Source: CAZYME01 sp964648115 (lineage in GTDB: Bacteria; Pseudomonadota; Gammaproteobacteria; Legionellales; Legionellaceae). Taken from it: a stretch of DNA of 64,000 bases. A program made the translations under genes and the position numbers. The DNA is taken from the NCBI GenBank assembly GCA_964648115.1, contig CAZYME010000007.1, positions 12,412-76,411 on the forward strand. The letters are read 5' to 3'. Shown here one piece after another: positions 17,042 to 25,860 of this stretch. The notes beneath the pieces were generated by a model, which worked only from the letters and a program-made list of their open reading frames with translations, made no database searches and had not been told where the DNA came from. The first letter of the stretch is position 1; every line of letters begins with the position of its first letter.

Positions 17042-17080
17042 GGTATATATCTAAGTATATATCACCGTATGATATATATC
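17042..17080. promoter_or_regulatory. Putative VapBC operator/promoter repeats
   Basis: GTATATATC occurs twice in direct orientation (17043-17051 and 17055-17063), 12 bases apart, and a perfect palindrome GATATATATC follows at 17071-17080. The whole block 17042-17066 is also nearly symmetric. Position directly upstream of vapB fits binding by the antitoxin's AbrB domain. This is inference from repeat placement. Confidence 0.55.
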
Positions 17081-17118
17081 AATAGTTACATCCTTCTTCC
17101 CTCAAATAACAGATGCGG

Positions 17119-17137
17119 TTATCATATTGTATGATAA
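17119..17137. promoter_or_regulatory. 8-bp inverted repeat upstream of accA
   Basis: TTATCATA (17119-17126) and TATGATAA (17130-17137) are perfect inverted copies around a 3-base centre, 23 bases before the accA ATG. It may be a regulator site or overlap the accA promoter. No regulator can be named. Confidence 0.4.
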
Positions 17138-17159
17138 TAAATTCACCAATGAGTAACTG

Positions 17160-18110
17160 ATGAGTCATCAATTTTTGGATTTTGAGCAGCCCATAGAAGA
17201 ATTGAATCAAAAAATTCAAGCGCTACGTATGGTTGGTAGTGATAATGAGGTTAATTTAAGCGAAGAAATTGCACGATTAGAGGCCAAGTGCGATGAGTTG
17301 ATGGCTAACGTTTTTTCACATCTTGAACCTTGGCAGGTTGCGCAGATGGCAAGACATCCTCTTCGGCCACAAACAACCGATTACATTGAGCATATGTTTA
17401 CACATTTTCAAGAGTTGCATGGCGACCGTCATTATTCAGCAGCCCCAGCAATTATTGGTGGATTGGCGCGCTTTAATGGAGAGCCTGTGATGCTGATTGG
17501 GCATCAAAAGGGAAAACGTACTAAGGAAAAAGTTTATCGTAATTTTGGTATGGCGCGACCTGAAGAGTATCGGAAAGCATTGCGCTTGATGAAAATGGCG
17601 GAAAAATTTAAATTACCGATTTTTACATTTATTGATACAGCGGGTGCATACCCTGGAATCGGTGCTGAAGAGCGTAATCAATCCGAGGCCATTGCTCGCA
17701 ATCTATTGGAAATGTTTAAGCTCAAAACACCCATAATTTGTGTTGTGACAGGAGAGGCTGGCTCGGGCGGTGCATTAGCTATTGGAGTGGGCGATCGTGT
17801 CTTGATGCTGCAATATTCTATTTATTCTGTGATTTCGCCTGAGGGATGTGCATCTATTTTATGGAAAGATCCTGCAAAGGCTAGTGAAGCAGCACGTGCA
17901 ATGGGTATTACAGCACAGCAGATATTTAATAATAAATTGGTTGATGGAATTATTGAAGAGCCCTTAGGTGGCGCGCACCGTAATGTTGCTATGATGGCAG
18001 ATACATTAAAAGCCGCATTGACGGAGGAATTGCATAAGCTCAAATCATTGCCTGTAGATGAATTATTAGCACAGCGTTATAACAAATTTATGGCAATGGG
18101 TGCGCTGTGA
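17160..18110 (+). CDS. accA: Acetyl-CoA carboxylase carboxyltransferase subunit alpha
   Basis: AccA, with AccD, transfers the carboxyl group from biotin to acetyl-CoA in fatty-acid synthesis. The 316-residue length is normal. Family marks are FLDFEQPIEELNQKI at the start, HPLRPQTTDYI, GGLARFNGEPVMLIGHQKG, FIDTAGAYPGIGAEERNQSE and the oxyanion loop GEAGSGGALAIGVGD. It begins with ATG at 17160 and ends with a TGA two bases before the tilS start, so the pair is an operon. birA nearby supplies biotinylation. Confidence 0.97.
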   Translation: MSHQFLDFEQPIEELNQKIQALRMVGSDNEVNLSEEIARLEAKCDELMANVFSHLEPWQVAQMARHPLRPQTTDYIEHMFTHFQELHGDRHYSAAPAIIGGLARFNGEPVMLIGHQKGKRTKEKVYRNFGMARPEEYRKALRLMKMAEKFKLPIFTFIDTAGAYPGIGAEERNQSEAIARNLLEMFKLKTPIICVVTGEAGSGGALAIGVGDRVLMLQYSIYSVISPEGCASILWKDPAKASEAARAMGITAQQIFNNKLVDGIIEEPLGGAHRNVAMMADTLKAALTEELHKLKSLPVDELLAQRYNKFMAMGAL

Positions 18111-18111
18111 T

Positions 18112-19509
18112 GTGAGTGACTCTCTGATTTCAGAAGATTGGTGCGCTGCCCTGGTTAATTACCAGCGTTTATTTGTAGGTTTTAGTGGCGGTCTTGATTC
18201 AACTGTGCTTTTGCATAGTCTTTCGAGACAGCCTGTTTTAGCTTCGAAGTTGCAAGCTGTGCATGTTAATCATGGGCTGAGTCCAAACGCTGATGCTTGG
18301 CAGAGCCACTGCCAAAAACGTTGTGAAACGCTTTCAATTCCTTTCCTACCACGCGAGGTCCAAGTTGATCCTCTCGCGAATATTGAAGAGGGCGCCCGTT
18401 TAGCCCGTTATGCAGTGTTTTCTTCTTTGCTGACTGAGAATGATTGTTTGTTGTTAGGGCATCATATTGATGACCAAGCTGAAACATTACTATTACAGTT
18501 ATTTAGGGGAGCAGGGGTGGATGGAATGGCCGCTATGGCTCCTATCAAGAGATTAACAAAGGGAGTGCTTGCAAGGCCTTTGTTACAATACTCGAGGGTA
18601 GAACTTGAAGGGTATGCTCGCCAACACCAGCTCACATGGGTAGATGACGAAAGTAATCAAAATAGCGCCTTTTCGCGCAATTACCTTCGTCATCAAATTA
18701 TGCCGCTTTTGCAGGAGAAATGGCCAAGCGTAGTGGACAACTTAGCTCGTAGTGCAACCCATTGCCAACAAGCGAAATTAAATCTTGAAGCACTCGCAGA
18801 AATTGATTGTGTGGAATTAATTGAGTCGAGTGATAGGTTATCGTTGCGGCACTTACTTACACTCAATCATGAGCGTCTAGTAAATGTTTTGCGTGTCTGG
18901 TTGAGACGAAATCAAGTTCGTTACCCATCCGCTGTTATTTTAAAGCGTATAATTAATGAGGTTATTTTTGCAAAAAATGATGCTTCAACAATGATAGAAT
19001 GGAATAGTATTACTGTGCGTCGCTACCAACAGACCTTATATTTGCTGAAAGTGGCGCGCCAAGATCAACCAACCACTATCGAATGGGCAGAATTTCCTGC
19101 TCCTTTACGACTTGGTGAAGAAGTATTTCTTGTGTCCCTACGTCCCGCGGCTTGTCCGCGGGATCCAGAAGGTTTTTCTCCCGGAGAGATCTCTGGATCC
19201 CGCGGAAAAGCCGCGGGACGTAGGCAGCATGATATACCCACGGGGTTGAAAATCCCCCCAGGCTCACATGTGCAGGTACGTTTTCGCCAAGGTGGTGAGT
19301 TGTTGCATTGGCACGGCCAGACTAAACAACTCAAAAAATTATTCCAACAATGGCAAGTTCCACCATGGCAACGTGATCAAACTCCTTTGTTGTACATTAA
19401 TGATGAGTTAGCTGCAGTGGTGGGATACGCCATTAGCGATCAATATTGTGGTACGGATCCTGCAAACACGTATCACATTGAACTTCACCCAACTAACACT
19501 GTTAAGTAG
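18112..19509 (+). CDS. tilS: tRNA(Ile)-lysidine synthase TilS, with in-frame repeat insertion
   Basis: TilS converts C34 of tRNA-Ile(CAU) to lysidine and is essential. The ATP PP-loop FSGGLDST is at about 24-31, followed by VNHGLSPNA, GHHIDDQAETLLLQLFRG and the central domain. The C-terminal domain shows VRFRQGGELLHW and KKLFQQWQVPPWQR. I take the GTG at 18112, one base past the accA stop; a GTG at 18100 is also open. A GC-rich palindromic repeat at 19138-19223 is translated in frame, adding about 29 residues (RPAACPRDPEG...GKAAGRR) just before the C-terminal domain. The frame is kept, so the protein is probably still active. The insertion resembles Rickettsia palindromic elements in behaviour. 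Confidence 0.93.
   Translation: MSDSLISEDWCAALVNYQRLFVGFSGGLDSTVLLHSLSRQPVLASKLQAVHVNHGLSPNADAWQSHCQKRCETLSIPFLPREVQVDPLANIEEGARLARYAVFSSLLTENDCLLLGHHIDDQAETLLLQLFRGAGVDGMAAMAPIKRLTKGVLARPLLQYSRVELEGYARQHQLTWVDDESNQNSAFSRNYLRHQIMPLLQEKWPSVVDNLARSATHCQQAKLNLEALAEIDCVELIESSDRLSLRHLLTLNHERLVNVLRVWLRRNQVRYPSAVILKRIINEVIFAKNDASTMIEWNSITVRRYQQTLYLLKVARQDQPTTIEWAEFPAPLRLGEEVFLVSLRPAACPRDPEGFSPGEISGSRGKAAGRRQHDIPTGLKIPPGSHVQVRFRQGGELLHWHGQTKQLKKLFQQWQVPPWQRDQTPLLYINDELAAVVGYAISDQYCGTDPANTYHIELHPTNTVK
19138..19223. repeat. Palindromic repeat element inserted in the tilS reading frame
   Basis: Two 32-base arms (19138-19169 and 19192-19223) are inverted copies with a single mismatch, around a 22-base centre that is itself nearly symmetric (TCTCCCGGAGA). 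The arm begins CTACGTCCCGCGGCTTGTCC. It is far more GC-rich than the surrounding gene. Similar arms occur at 63289-63320 and 63954-63980, and a fragment (CGTCCCGCGG) occurs in the element at 5563-5659. It is read through in frame in tilS. Confidence 0.9.
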
Positions 19510-19520
19510 AGAAATTCCCA

Positions 19521-20753
19521 ATGGCCGCACTTTTAATCGACATACCCCGAAGACAAGCACTGGTTTATGCTATTTTTTTGGTTCTCTATGAATTCCTGAC
19601 CTACATTGCTAACGATATGATCATGCCTGGCATGATCAACGTGGTTACTGCATTTCATGGTCCTGAATCAGCAATCGCTTCTTCGTTGACATTGTATGTG
19701 TTGGGCGGTGCAAGCTTACAATTATTTCTAGGCCCTATCTCAGACCGCTATGGGCGTCGCCCAATAATGATCTTTGGCGCCTCACTTTTCTTTTTGTGCA
19801 CAGTCGCAATCGCATGCTCCAATTCGATGGATCAATTTTTGGCAGCCCGTTTTTTTCAAGGCATGGGATTATGTTTTATCGCAGTGGTTGGTTACGCTAC
19901 ATTACAAGAAATTTTTGCTGAAATGGATGCTATACGCTTAATTGCTCTCATGGCTAATGTTTCAATACTAGCACCTCTGGTCGGCCCACTTTTGGGCGCT
20001 GTTTTTATTTATTATTATAGCTGGCGAATCATTTTTATTTTGATTGGTGTACTGGCACTTATAGCGCTTTGGGGTCTATGGCGATTCATGCCAGAATCTG
20101 TCGGTCAAATCAAAACTGATGGTGAGCAAATTAAGCGCGTTCCCTTGTCTTTCCGAACAATCGCTGCAAATTACACCAAATTGTTATTGAATCGGCATTT
20201 TATGCTAGGTTCAATTGCACTCGGCTTTGCTTACTTGCCATGTATGGCTTGGATTGCGCTCTCGCCGATTATATTAGTGAAGACCGCGCACTTATCGGTT
20301 ATTCAATATGGTTGGTGGCAGGTTCCTGTGTTCGGTGCTTTTATTTTGGGGAACATTTTTTTACATCACATGACCCATCGTGGAACAGTAAAAAAATTGG
20401 TCATAATAGGGTCTTATATTGCGCTCTCTGGCATGTTGCTAACACTTATTTTGCCCGTGTCAGGTACTTCCTCTTTTCTATGGTTTATGCCTGGGCTTAT
20501 TGTTTACTTCTTCGGGGGGGGGATGCTGGGAGCACCATTGATTCGATTTATTCTTTTTTCCACAACTGTTACCAAAGGCACTGCCACGGCATTAATGAGT
20601 ATTATTTCCATGTGTGTTCAAGCGATGGGAATAGAGTTAGCAAATTTCCTATATTCAACACATAACAATAACATGTTTTCCCTTTTCTGTGCATGGACAG
20701 CCTTAACGTACACTATTTTTATATTCGGTTGTTTTTTTAATCATAAGGATTAG
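19521..20753 (+). CDS. mdfA: MdfA-like multidrug/H+ antiporter (DHA1 MFS)
   Basis: A 410-residue, 12-segment transporter of the MdfA branch. The N-terminal helix reads VLYEFLTYIANDMIMPGM, keeping the membrane-embedded Glu24 and Asp32 that MdfA uses for proton and cation handling. Motif A is GPISDRYGRRPIMIFG and motif C is LAPLVGPLLGAVF. It is 11 bases after tilS and may be read from the same transcript. A run of nine G at 20514-20522 encodes the FGGGM stretch near residue 331-335, where a slip would truncate the last helices. Confidence 0.85.
   Translation: MAALLIDIPRRQALVYAIFLVLYEFLTYIANDMIMPGMINVVTAFHGPESAIASSLTLYVLGGASLQLFLGPISDRYGRRPIMIFGASLFFLCTVAIACSNSMDQFLAARFFQGMGLCFIAVVGYATLQEIFAEMDAIRLIALMANVSILAPLVGPLLGAVFIYYYSWRIIFILIGVLALIALWGLWRFMPESVGQIKTDGEQIKRVPLSFRTIAANYTKLLLNRHFMLGSIALGFAYLPCMAWIALSPIILVKTAHLSVIQYGWWQVPVFGAFILGNIFLHHMTHRGTVKKLVIIGSYIALSGMLLTLILPVSGTSSFLWFMPGLIVYFFGGGMLGAPLIRFILFSTTVTKGTATALMSIISMCVQAMGIELANFLYSTHNNNMFSLFCAWTALTYTIFIFGCFFNHKD
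20514..20522 (+). repeat. Homopolymer tract G9 inside the MdfA-like gene
   Basis: Nine consecutive G (end of one glycine run, GGG GGG GGG before ATG) in an AT-rich coding region. Such tracts are prone to slippage. It could equally be a sequencing problem spot. Confidence 0.6.
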
Positions 20754-20853
20754 CGCGGGGGTCCAAGCTAAAAGCGAGTGCAAAATTAATAATAACAAGT
20801 ATAATATTTTCCGGCGCGCGTTAACGTCCGCGTTAATATTTTACTGGGATTTT

Positions 20854-21975
20854 ATGCGGATTTTGCACTTCTACAAAACATACTACCCTGATTCAGTAGG
20901 CGGTGTTGAACAAGTAATTAACCAATTAGCCAGGGCTAGTGTTAATTTGGGTGTTCACACTGAGGTTTTGTCATTAAGCTCTGATAATCCGCGTACCATC
21001 GAAGTAGACGGTCATCTCGCTCACCGTTCAAAAATGGCGTTCCAAATTGCGTCTACAGGGTTTTCTCTATCCGTTTTTTCGCGCTTCTCCCAACTTATCA
21101 AAGAAGTTGACGTTATCCATTACCACTATCCGTGGCCTTTTATGGATTTAGTCCATTTTGCAGCAAGGGTAAAAATCCCCACTGTGGTTACGTATCATTC
21201 CGATATTATCCGACAGAAAACGTTGTTAAAATTTTATCGACCCTTGAAAAACCGATTTCTCGCCAGTGTCGATCGCATTGTAGCAACCTCTCCCAATTAT
21301 TTAGAAACTAGCCATGTATTAGAACGATATCGTGACAAAACATCGGTTATTCCGATTGGGCTTGATAGCTCGACATATCCAAAGCCATCTCCTGAATTGT
21401 TAGCAAAATGGCAGGAGAAATTCGGAAAACGGTTCTTCCTTTTTGTAGGCATGCTTCGTTACTACAAAGGACTACATATTCTTCTAGATGCGCTCAAAGA
21501 TACCGCATATCCGGTAGTTATTGTTGGCTCAGGGCCTCTTGAAACAGAGCTAAAAGCACATGCAGCCCGATTAGGACTACAAAATATTTATTTTACTGGT
21601 ATGTTACAAAACGAGGATAAAGCCGCGTTATTAGAACTCTGCTACGCAGTTGTATTTCCCTCACATCTACGTTCCGAAGCCTTCGGGATTTCTTTGCTCG
21701 AAGGCGCGATGTACGGCAAACCTATGATTTCGAGTGAAATAGGCACAGGTACCAGTTTCATTAATATCGATAAGGAAACGGGTTTGGTGGTAAAGCCTAG
21801 TGATCCAGTCGCGTTTAGACAAGCAATGCAATTTCTTTGGGAAAACCCTCTTGCGGCAGAGAAAATGGGTATGCAGGCCAAGAAACGTTATTTGGCGTTA
21901 TTTACCGCGGATAAAATGGCGGCCGATTATGCTGTACTTTATAGGGATTTGTTAGAGGAAAAACCTACCTCCTGA
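20854..21975 (+). CDS. GT4 glycosyltransferase, WbpZ/WbdC-like
   Basis: A 373-residue cytosolic or peripheral retaining glycosyltransferase. It opens with MRILHFYKTYYPDSVGGVEQ, the nucleotide-sugar-side glycine loop of GT-B enzymes, and has the donor-site motif EAFGISLLEGAMYGKP (E-x7-E) near residues 273-288. From memory, it resembles O-antigen mannosyl- or rhamnosyltransferases of the WbpZ/WbdC type; the sugar is not certain. It has a WGGGA-like site (GGGA) before the ATG and is 100 bases after the MFS gene. It is the first gene of the surface-sugar region on this side. Confidence 0.85.
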   Translation: MRILHFYKTYYPDSVGGVEQVINQLARASVNLGVHTEVLSLSSDNPRTIEVDGHLAHRSKMAFQIASTGFSLSVFSRFSQLIKEVDVIHYHYPWPFMDLVHFAARVKIPTVVTYHSDIIRQKTLLKFYRPLKNRFLASVDRIVATSPNYLETSHVLERYRDKTSVIPIGLDSSTYPKPSPELLAKWQEKFGKRFFLFVGMLRYYKGLHILLDALKDTAYPVVIVGSGPLETELKAHAARLGLQNIYFTGMLQNEDKAALLELCYAVVFPSHLRSEAFGISLLEGAMYGKPMISSEIGTGTSFINIDKETGLVVKPSDPVAFRQAMQFLWENPLAAEKMGMQAKKRYLALFTADKMAADYAVLYRDLLEEKPTS

Positions 21976-22100
21976 CACTATCACTCCCTCTGTATTTCAA
22001 GTGATAAAAATTTACTGAATTTTATTTCTGATGGTGTATAGTGTGCGGTCGAGCCGCATATGGGCTCAATGGATAAATTATTTACAATAGGTTTATAACT

Positions 22101-25010
22101 ATGGAAAAATTGATAAATATAGTTGCGTTTTTATTACCCATAGGCTTATTTGTTTATTTTGGAATTTTAGGAACAGCAGCATTAAGTTTACTGCGCACAC
22201 AACGTAATCTCCTACAAAATTTATTGCTTTCTCCGGTGGTAGGAATAGCTTTTACTTTATTGCCGGTATTTTTGCTAAATCGTGCAGGACTTCCTGTCAG
22301 AAATTTTGCTGTTCCTCTCACTGTTTTTTCATTATTTCTAAGTGTCGCGATTATTTTATATCGCAAGCCTATTATCCCAATCTCGCGATATATCGGATTT
22401 GCATCAATATTTTTTCTCTCACTTTGCTTAACAGGTTCTCCTTTACTGCGCTTCGGTTTCAACTGGCTTAGCTATGCGAATGATGACATGGCAAATTACT
22501 GTTTGGGCGCGCTGCGTTTTTTAAATCATGGTTATTTTGATGTGCCAAATTCTACAGAGATGCTTCAAGGAAAAGATTACAGCCAATATTACTGGTTTAC
22601 ATTTGTACCTGCGATGGTTAGAAGTGGAAGTGAGTTATTGCTGGCTTGGTTAAGCGGAATAATGCATCGTAACCCGTTGCAGCTTTTCATGCCATTAATT
22701 TTAGGGTTTCATTTAGTGTTAATTAGTTCAACCGCTGCGATGGTGTTGGTTTCTAAAAGACACAGAAAAATTGCCTTAGTAACAAGTTTATTTCTTGCCT
22801 GTTCCGCATTAACAACACTTGCAACACTCTATCAATTGATCGCGCAGGTATTAGGGCTTTCTTTGTTAATCGCTGTTGGTACGTTGTTCCAGGCATTTTT
22901 TGTAAAAAAATTGAACTATCGTTTGTATCGTCAAAGTTTTTTACTGAGTTTGATTGCGTGTGCTTTGTTAATATCCTATCCAGAGATTATTCCTATTCTC
23001 GGATTGGCCTGTATTGTTTATTTTGTTGTTTTTCTCTTTAAAGGATGGAGGCCTAGCCGCTCATTTAGCTTCCTAATATTACTGTGTCTTATAGAATGTC
23101 TTATTTTATTAAATACATATTGGATTAATATTGCCTCTTTTTTGCATTATCAAGCAACAGCGGGTTTCACGAATGGAAAAGGGGATTTGTTCCCATATTT
23201 CTTGGTGCCGAGTGGTGTGGCTGATCTTTGGGGTCTAATGCCACTGTGTACAGTTTTTAGGGAGCCCTTTGCCTCTCTCATGATTGTGCTAGCATTTTTA
23301 TTCTCAATCTCAGTCTTATGTTTTTCAATGAAACAAATCACTAAACGTTTCTTCCCTGCTGTTGTGTTCTTAGTGATTGTCCTATTAGGGGGATATTTGT
23401 ACGTACAAACAAGAGAGCAAAGCGGGTTCAGTCTTTTTAAACTGGCAATGTATATACAACCTTTCATGTTGGCAGTATTAGCGCTTGGGTTAATGGAACA
23501 GGTTTCTTCTAAATTGACAAGAATTGTTGCAGTTGGTTTTGTTATGGTCATAGGAGTAAGTGTTCAGTTTAGTTATTTACATGCAAGTTATGGAGATATA
23601 GGCCAGCCATATAGTGAGTTGCCCCGCGCTTCTAAATTTCGCTTGTCTTCAGAGCTAACTAGATTAACAAAAGAAATTTCAAATAATGAGCTTATTATTA
23701 GTGATGCTACGAATGTAGTGCCTGCAAAATTGCAATCGTTATTTTTGTATAACAAAAATATAAAATTCATCACTTCGAATGTATTCTTTTCTCCTTTTAA
23801 GGGGGGGGATATTTTTAAGCACACGTCTCCAAAAGCCTATAGCACAGCAGGTCAGATACAGGAGATGCTATTAAATAATACTTTGAGGCTGCCTTTTGCA
23901 ATTAGAAATCAAAATGGAAAACCCCTGGTTAGTTATTTTTACAGCATATATTCACCTTCATTGGCAGCGTCTACTTTGCTAATGGAGACTCCATTGAGGA
24001 CAATTTTTAACCGTACCCAGATGGCTGGGATGGATAATAAAAATTTTGTTTTAGTACCTTTGCGATCTGTTTCTAATCATCTAATTTTTGTTAACTCAAC
24101 ATTAGGACAGAACTATTATTTTGGAGAGAGTGGCCACATTTCTTTATATGGCCTTGAAAAAGATTATTTTTATCCACAAACAAGTGTATCGAGTATTGGA
24201 AGATATTTGCTATTTCAGATTTTAAATCCCTCGACAAACTATCGGTTAGTTTTGGATTTTACTAAAACACTCAATCATAATGGCAAGCATGAGCTTCCTC
24301 CAGCAAAAATAATCGGAGATAAGAGCTACCCCTTATCGTTAATGGGCAGGGGGTCTGCGCGGGTGGTTTCAAAGGAATTTAAGCCTCGTATTATTAACGG
24401 TATGCCCTACTTTATGTTGGATATGGGTGCTGATGCAAAAACATCTGAAAGAAATCGCAGCGGTCTGATGCTGTTGTTTGGAAGTAAAATTCCTTTAGCC
24501 CACCGACTATATGTTGGGCATGCGAGGGATATTTCCTTAATTTCTGCAGAGGAATATGAGCAGCTAATGCCTCCTAGCTTTGTAAATCATTTTCCGGGAG
24601 ATTTACAAAATACAAATTTAGAATATTCTGGGATATATGAAGACGGATGGTTCTCAGAAGATGCAACAATAAAATTGTCCCAATTTCACCCAAAAACAAA
24701 GCTAACTATCCAAGGGTTTCTACCAGAATTTAGCCAACTGAATTCGCCTTTGTATATGACAATTTATATTGATAATGAAGAAAAAAGAGAGATAAAAATT
24801 AGCACGGGCACGTTTCAATTTTTTATTGATGTGCCTCCTGGCAATGTAAAACGAAACATTAGACTGCATTTTAGCCAGCATTATATGTTACCAAAGGGTG
24901 ATGATCGCCCAGTTGCGGTAAAAATGGAGCTTATTGGTTTTAAACCCCAAATAGGATTTGCAGGGGAAGGGCATCCTGAAATTAGCACCTCTAGCAAGGT
25001 AAAGATATGA
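22101..25010 (+). CDS. Giant multi-pass membrane protein, GT-C-like, with C-terminal extracytoplasmic domain
   Basis: A 969-residue protein with about a dozen or more hydrophobic segments in the first ~480 residues and a long soluble tail of about 480. The first membrane pair and loop (FVYFGILGTAALSLLRTQRN and LSPVVGIAFTLLPVF) share layout with the proteins at 25861 and 37625. A loop with YANDDMANYCLGALRFL carries the acidic pair expected at a GT-C active site. The likely role is an extracytoplasmic polyprenyl-linked sugar transferase, by analogy only. The tail has beta-rich stretches. A G8 tract is at 23801-23808. The last four bases overlap the FkbM gene. Confidence 0.7.
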   Translation: MEKLINIVAFLLPIGLFVYFGILGTAALSLLRTQRNLLQNLLLSPVVGIAFTLLPVFLLNRAGLPVRNFAVPLTVFSLFLSVAIILYRKPIIPISRYIGFASIFFLSLCLTGSPLLRFGFNWLSYANDDMANYCLGALRFLNHGYFDVPNSTEMLQGKDYSQYYWFTFVPAMVRSGSELLLAWLSGIMHRNPLQLFMPLILGFHLVLISSTAAMVLVSKRHRKIALVTSLFLACSALTTLATLYQLIAQVLGLSLLIAVGTLFQAFFVKKLNYRLYRQSFLLSLIACALLISYPEIIPILGLACIVYFVVFLFKGWRPSRSFSFLILLCLIECLILLNTYWINIASFLHYQATAGFTNGKGDLFPYFLVPSGVADLWGLMPLCTVFREPFASLMIVLAFLFSISVLCFSMKQITKRFFPAVVFLVIVLLGGYLYVQTREQSGFSLFKLAMYIQPFMLAVLALGLMEQVSSKLTRIVAVGFVMVIGVSVQFSYLHASYGDIGQPYSELPRASKFRLSSELTRLTKEISNNELIISDATNVVPAKLQSLFLYNKNIKFITSNVFFSPFKGGDIFKHTSPKAYSTAGQIQEMLLNNTLRLPFAIRNQNGKPLVSYFYSIYSPSLAASTLLMETPLRTIFNRTQMAGMDNKNFVLVPLRSVSNHLIFVNSTLGQNYYFGESGHISLYGLEKDYFYPQTSVSSIGRYLLFQILNPSTNYRLVLDFTKTLNHNGKHELPPAKIIGDKSYPLSLMGRGSARVVSKEFKPRIINGMPYFMLDMGADAKTSERNRSGLMLLFGSKIPLAHRLYVGHARDISLISAEEYEQLMPPSFVNHFPGDLQNTNLEYSGIYEDGWFSEDATIKLSQFHPKTKLTIQGFLPEFSQLNSPLYMTIYIDNEEKREIKISTGTFQFFIDVPPGNVKRNIRLHFSQHYMLPKGDDRPVAVKMELIGFKPQIGFAGEGHPEISTSSKVKI
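23801..23808 (+). repeat. Homopolymer tract G8 inside the giant membrane protein gene
   Basis: Eight G in the codons for FKGGD near residue 567, at the start of the extracytoplasmic tail. A slip would remove the tail and leave the membrane part. Confidence 0.6.
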
Positions 25011-25849
25011 GTGTATCCACGAAATGCGCAAATGGATTGATCTGGTTCTATAAGGGTATAAATAGGACAGGTTTATTAGATCTAGCTTTTATGCGCTCAT
25101 TTTATATCTCCAGTTATTTTACCTACAAAAAACACCTAGAAGATCCGTATGCAAGATTAGTGAAATATCACCGTCATCTTTTTCGAGAGGGCAACGTTAT
25201 TGATGTAGGCGCTAATATTGGGTACACGTCCTTTGTATTTTCTAAAGTAGTAGACGCACCTTTTAAGATCTTTGCATTTGAACCCGAAGCGCGGAATCTG
25301 GAAATTTTAAAGCAAGCTAGTCAAAAATATCAATTTTCAGACAAATTAGTGTCTGTTGCAGCAGCTGTTGGAGATCATGAAGGGGAAATTGAACTCTGGC
25401 AAAATGAGGCTCATAATGGAGACCATCGGATTTTAACAGACGCATTTAAAAAGCAATTTAAAGGGCGAATCAAAATACAAAAAACGCCAATAGTTACTGT
25501 TGATAATTATTTAAAAAAACATGCTGTGGGCTTTCCGATTTCTTTTATAAAAATCGATGTTCAGGGATATGAGCTAGCGGTGTGTAAAGGGATGGTTGAT
25601 ACTTTAAGTTGTAATCCAGACGCTGTCGTAGGATTTGAGTACTGCCCTAGTGTCATGGAGGCGCTAGGTTTTCAATCTGAACAATTGCTTAATTTTTTTC
25701 AAGAAAGAGACTATCAATTTTTCACATTAAATAAAGAAAATGAAATTCAATTATATGACATAGAGCATGGGCATACGAAACTACTTCAAGCCAGACCACA
25801 TGATTATATTGATATATTTTGTGCGCGAAGAAATTTGGCGGTGTCTTAA
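25007..25849 (+). CDS. FkbM-family SAM methyltransferase
   Basis: A 280-residue methyltransferase with the FkbM marks: NVIDVGANIGYTSFVF (about 63-78, SAM loop), FAFEPEARNLEIL, SVAAAVGDHEG and the late FIKIDVQGYELAVCKGM. Such enzymes O-methylate sugars or other hydroxyls. It starts within the end of the preceding membrane-protein gene (ATGA overlap) with AAGG upstream, so it is co-translated. The next giant membrane protein begins 11 bases later. It probably methylates a surface sugar; this is inference from position. Confidence 0.85.
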   Translation: MSVSTKCANGLIWFYKGINRTGLLDLAFMRSFYISSYFTYKKHLEDPYARLVKYHRHLFREGNVIDVGANIGYTSFVFSKVVDAPFKIFAFEPEARNLEILKQASQKYQFSDKLVSVAAAVGDHEGEIELWQNEAHNGDHRILTDAFKKQFKGRIKIQKTPIVTVDNYLKKHAVGFPISFIKIDVQGYELAVCKGMVDTLSCNPDAVVGFEYCPSVMEALGFQSEQLLNFFQERDYQFFTLNKENEIQLYDIEHGHTKLLQARPHDYIDIFCARRNLAVS

Positions 25850-25860
25850 TAGGGTCTTTT

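Noticed and set aside
19065..19334. Minus-strand frames over the tilS repeat
   Set aside because: They arise from the near-perfect palindrome, which is open on both strands; tilS is the real gene.
20240..20665. 141-codon frame within the MdfA-like gene
   Set aside because: It is in a shifted frame of a well-conserved transporter and has no recognisable domain.
23150..23551. 133-codon minus-strand frame inside the giant membrane protein gene
   Set aside because: Antisense to a hydrophobic coding region; its composition is an antisense artefact.
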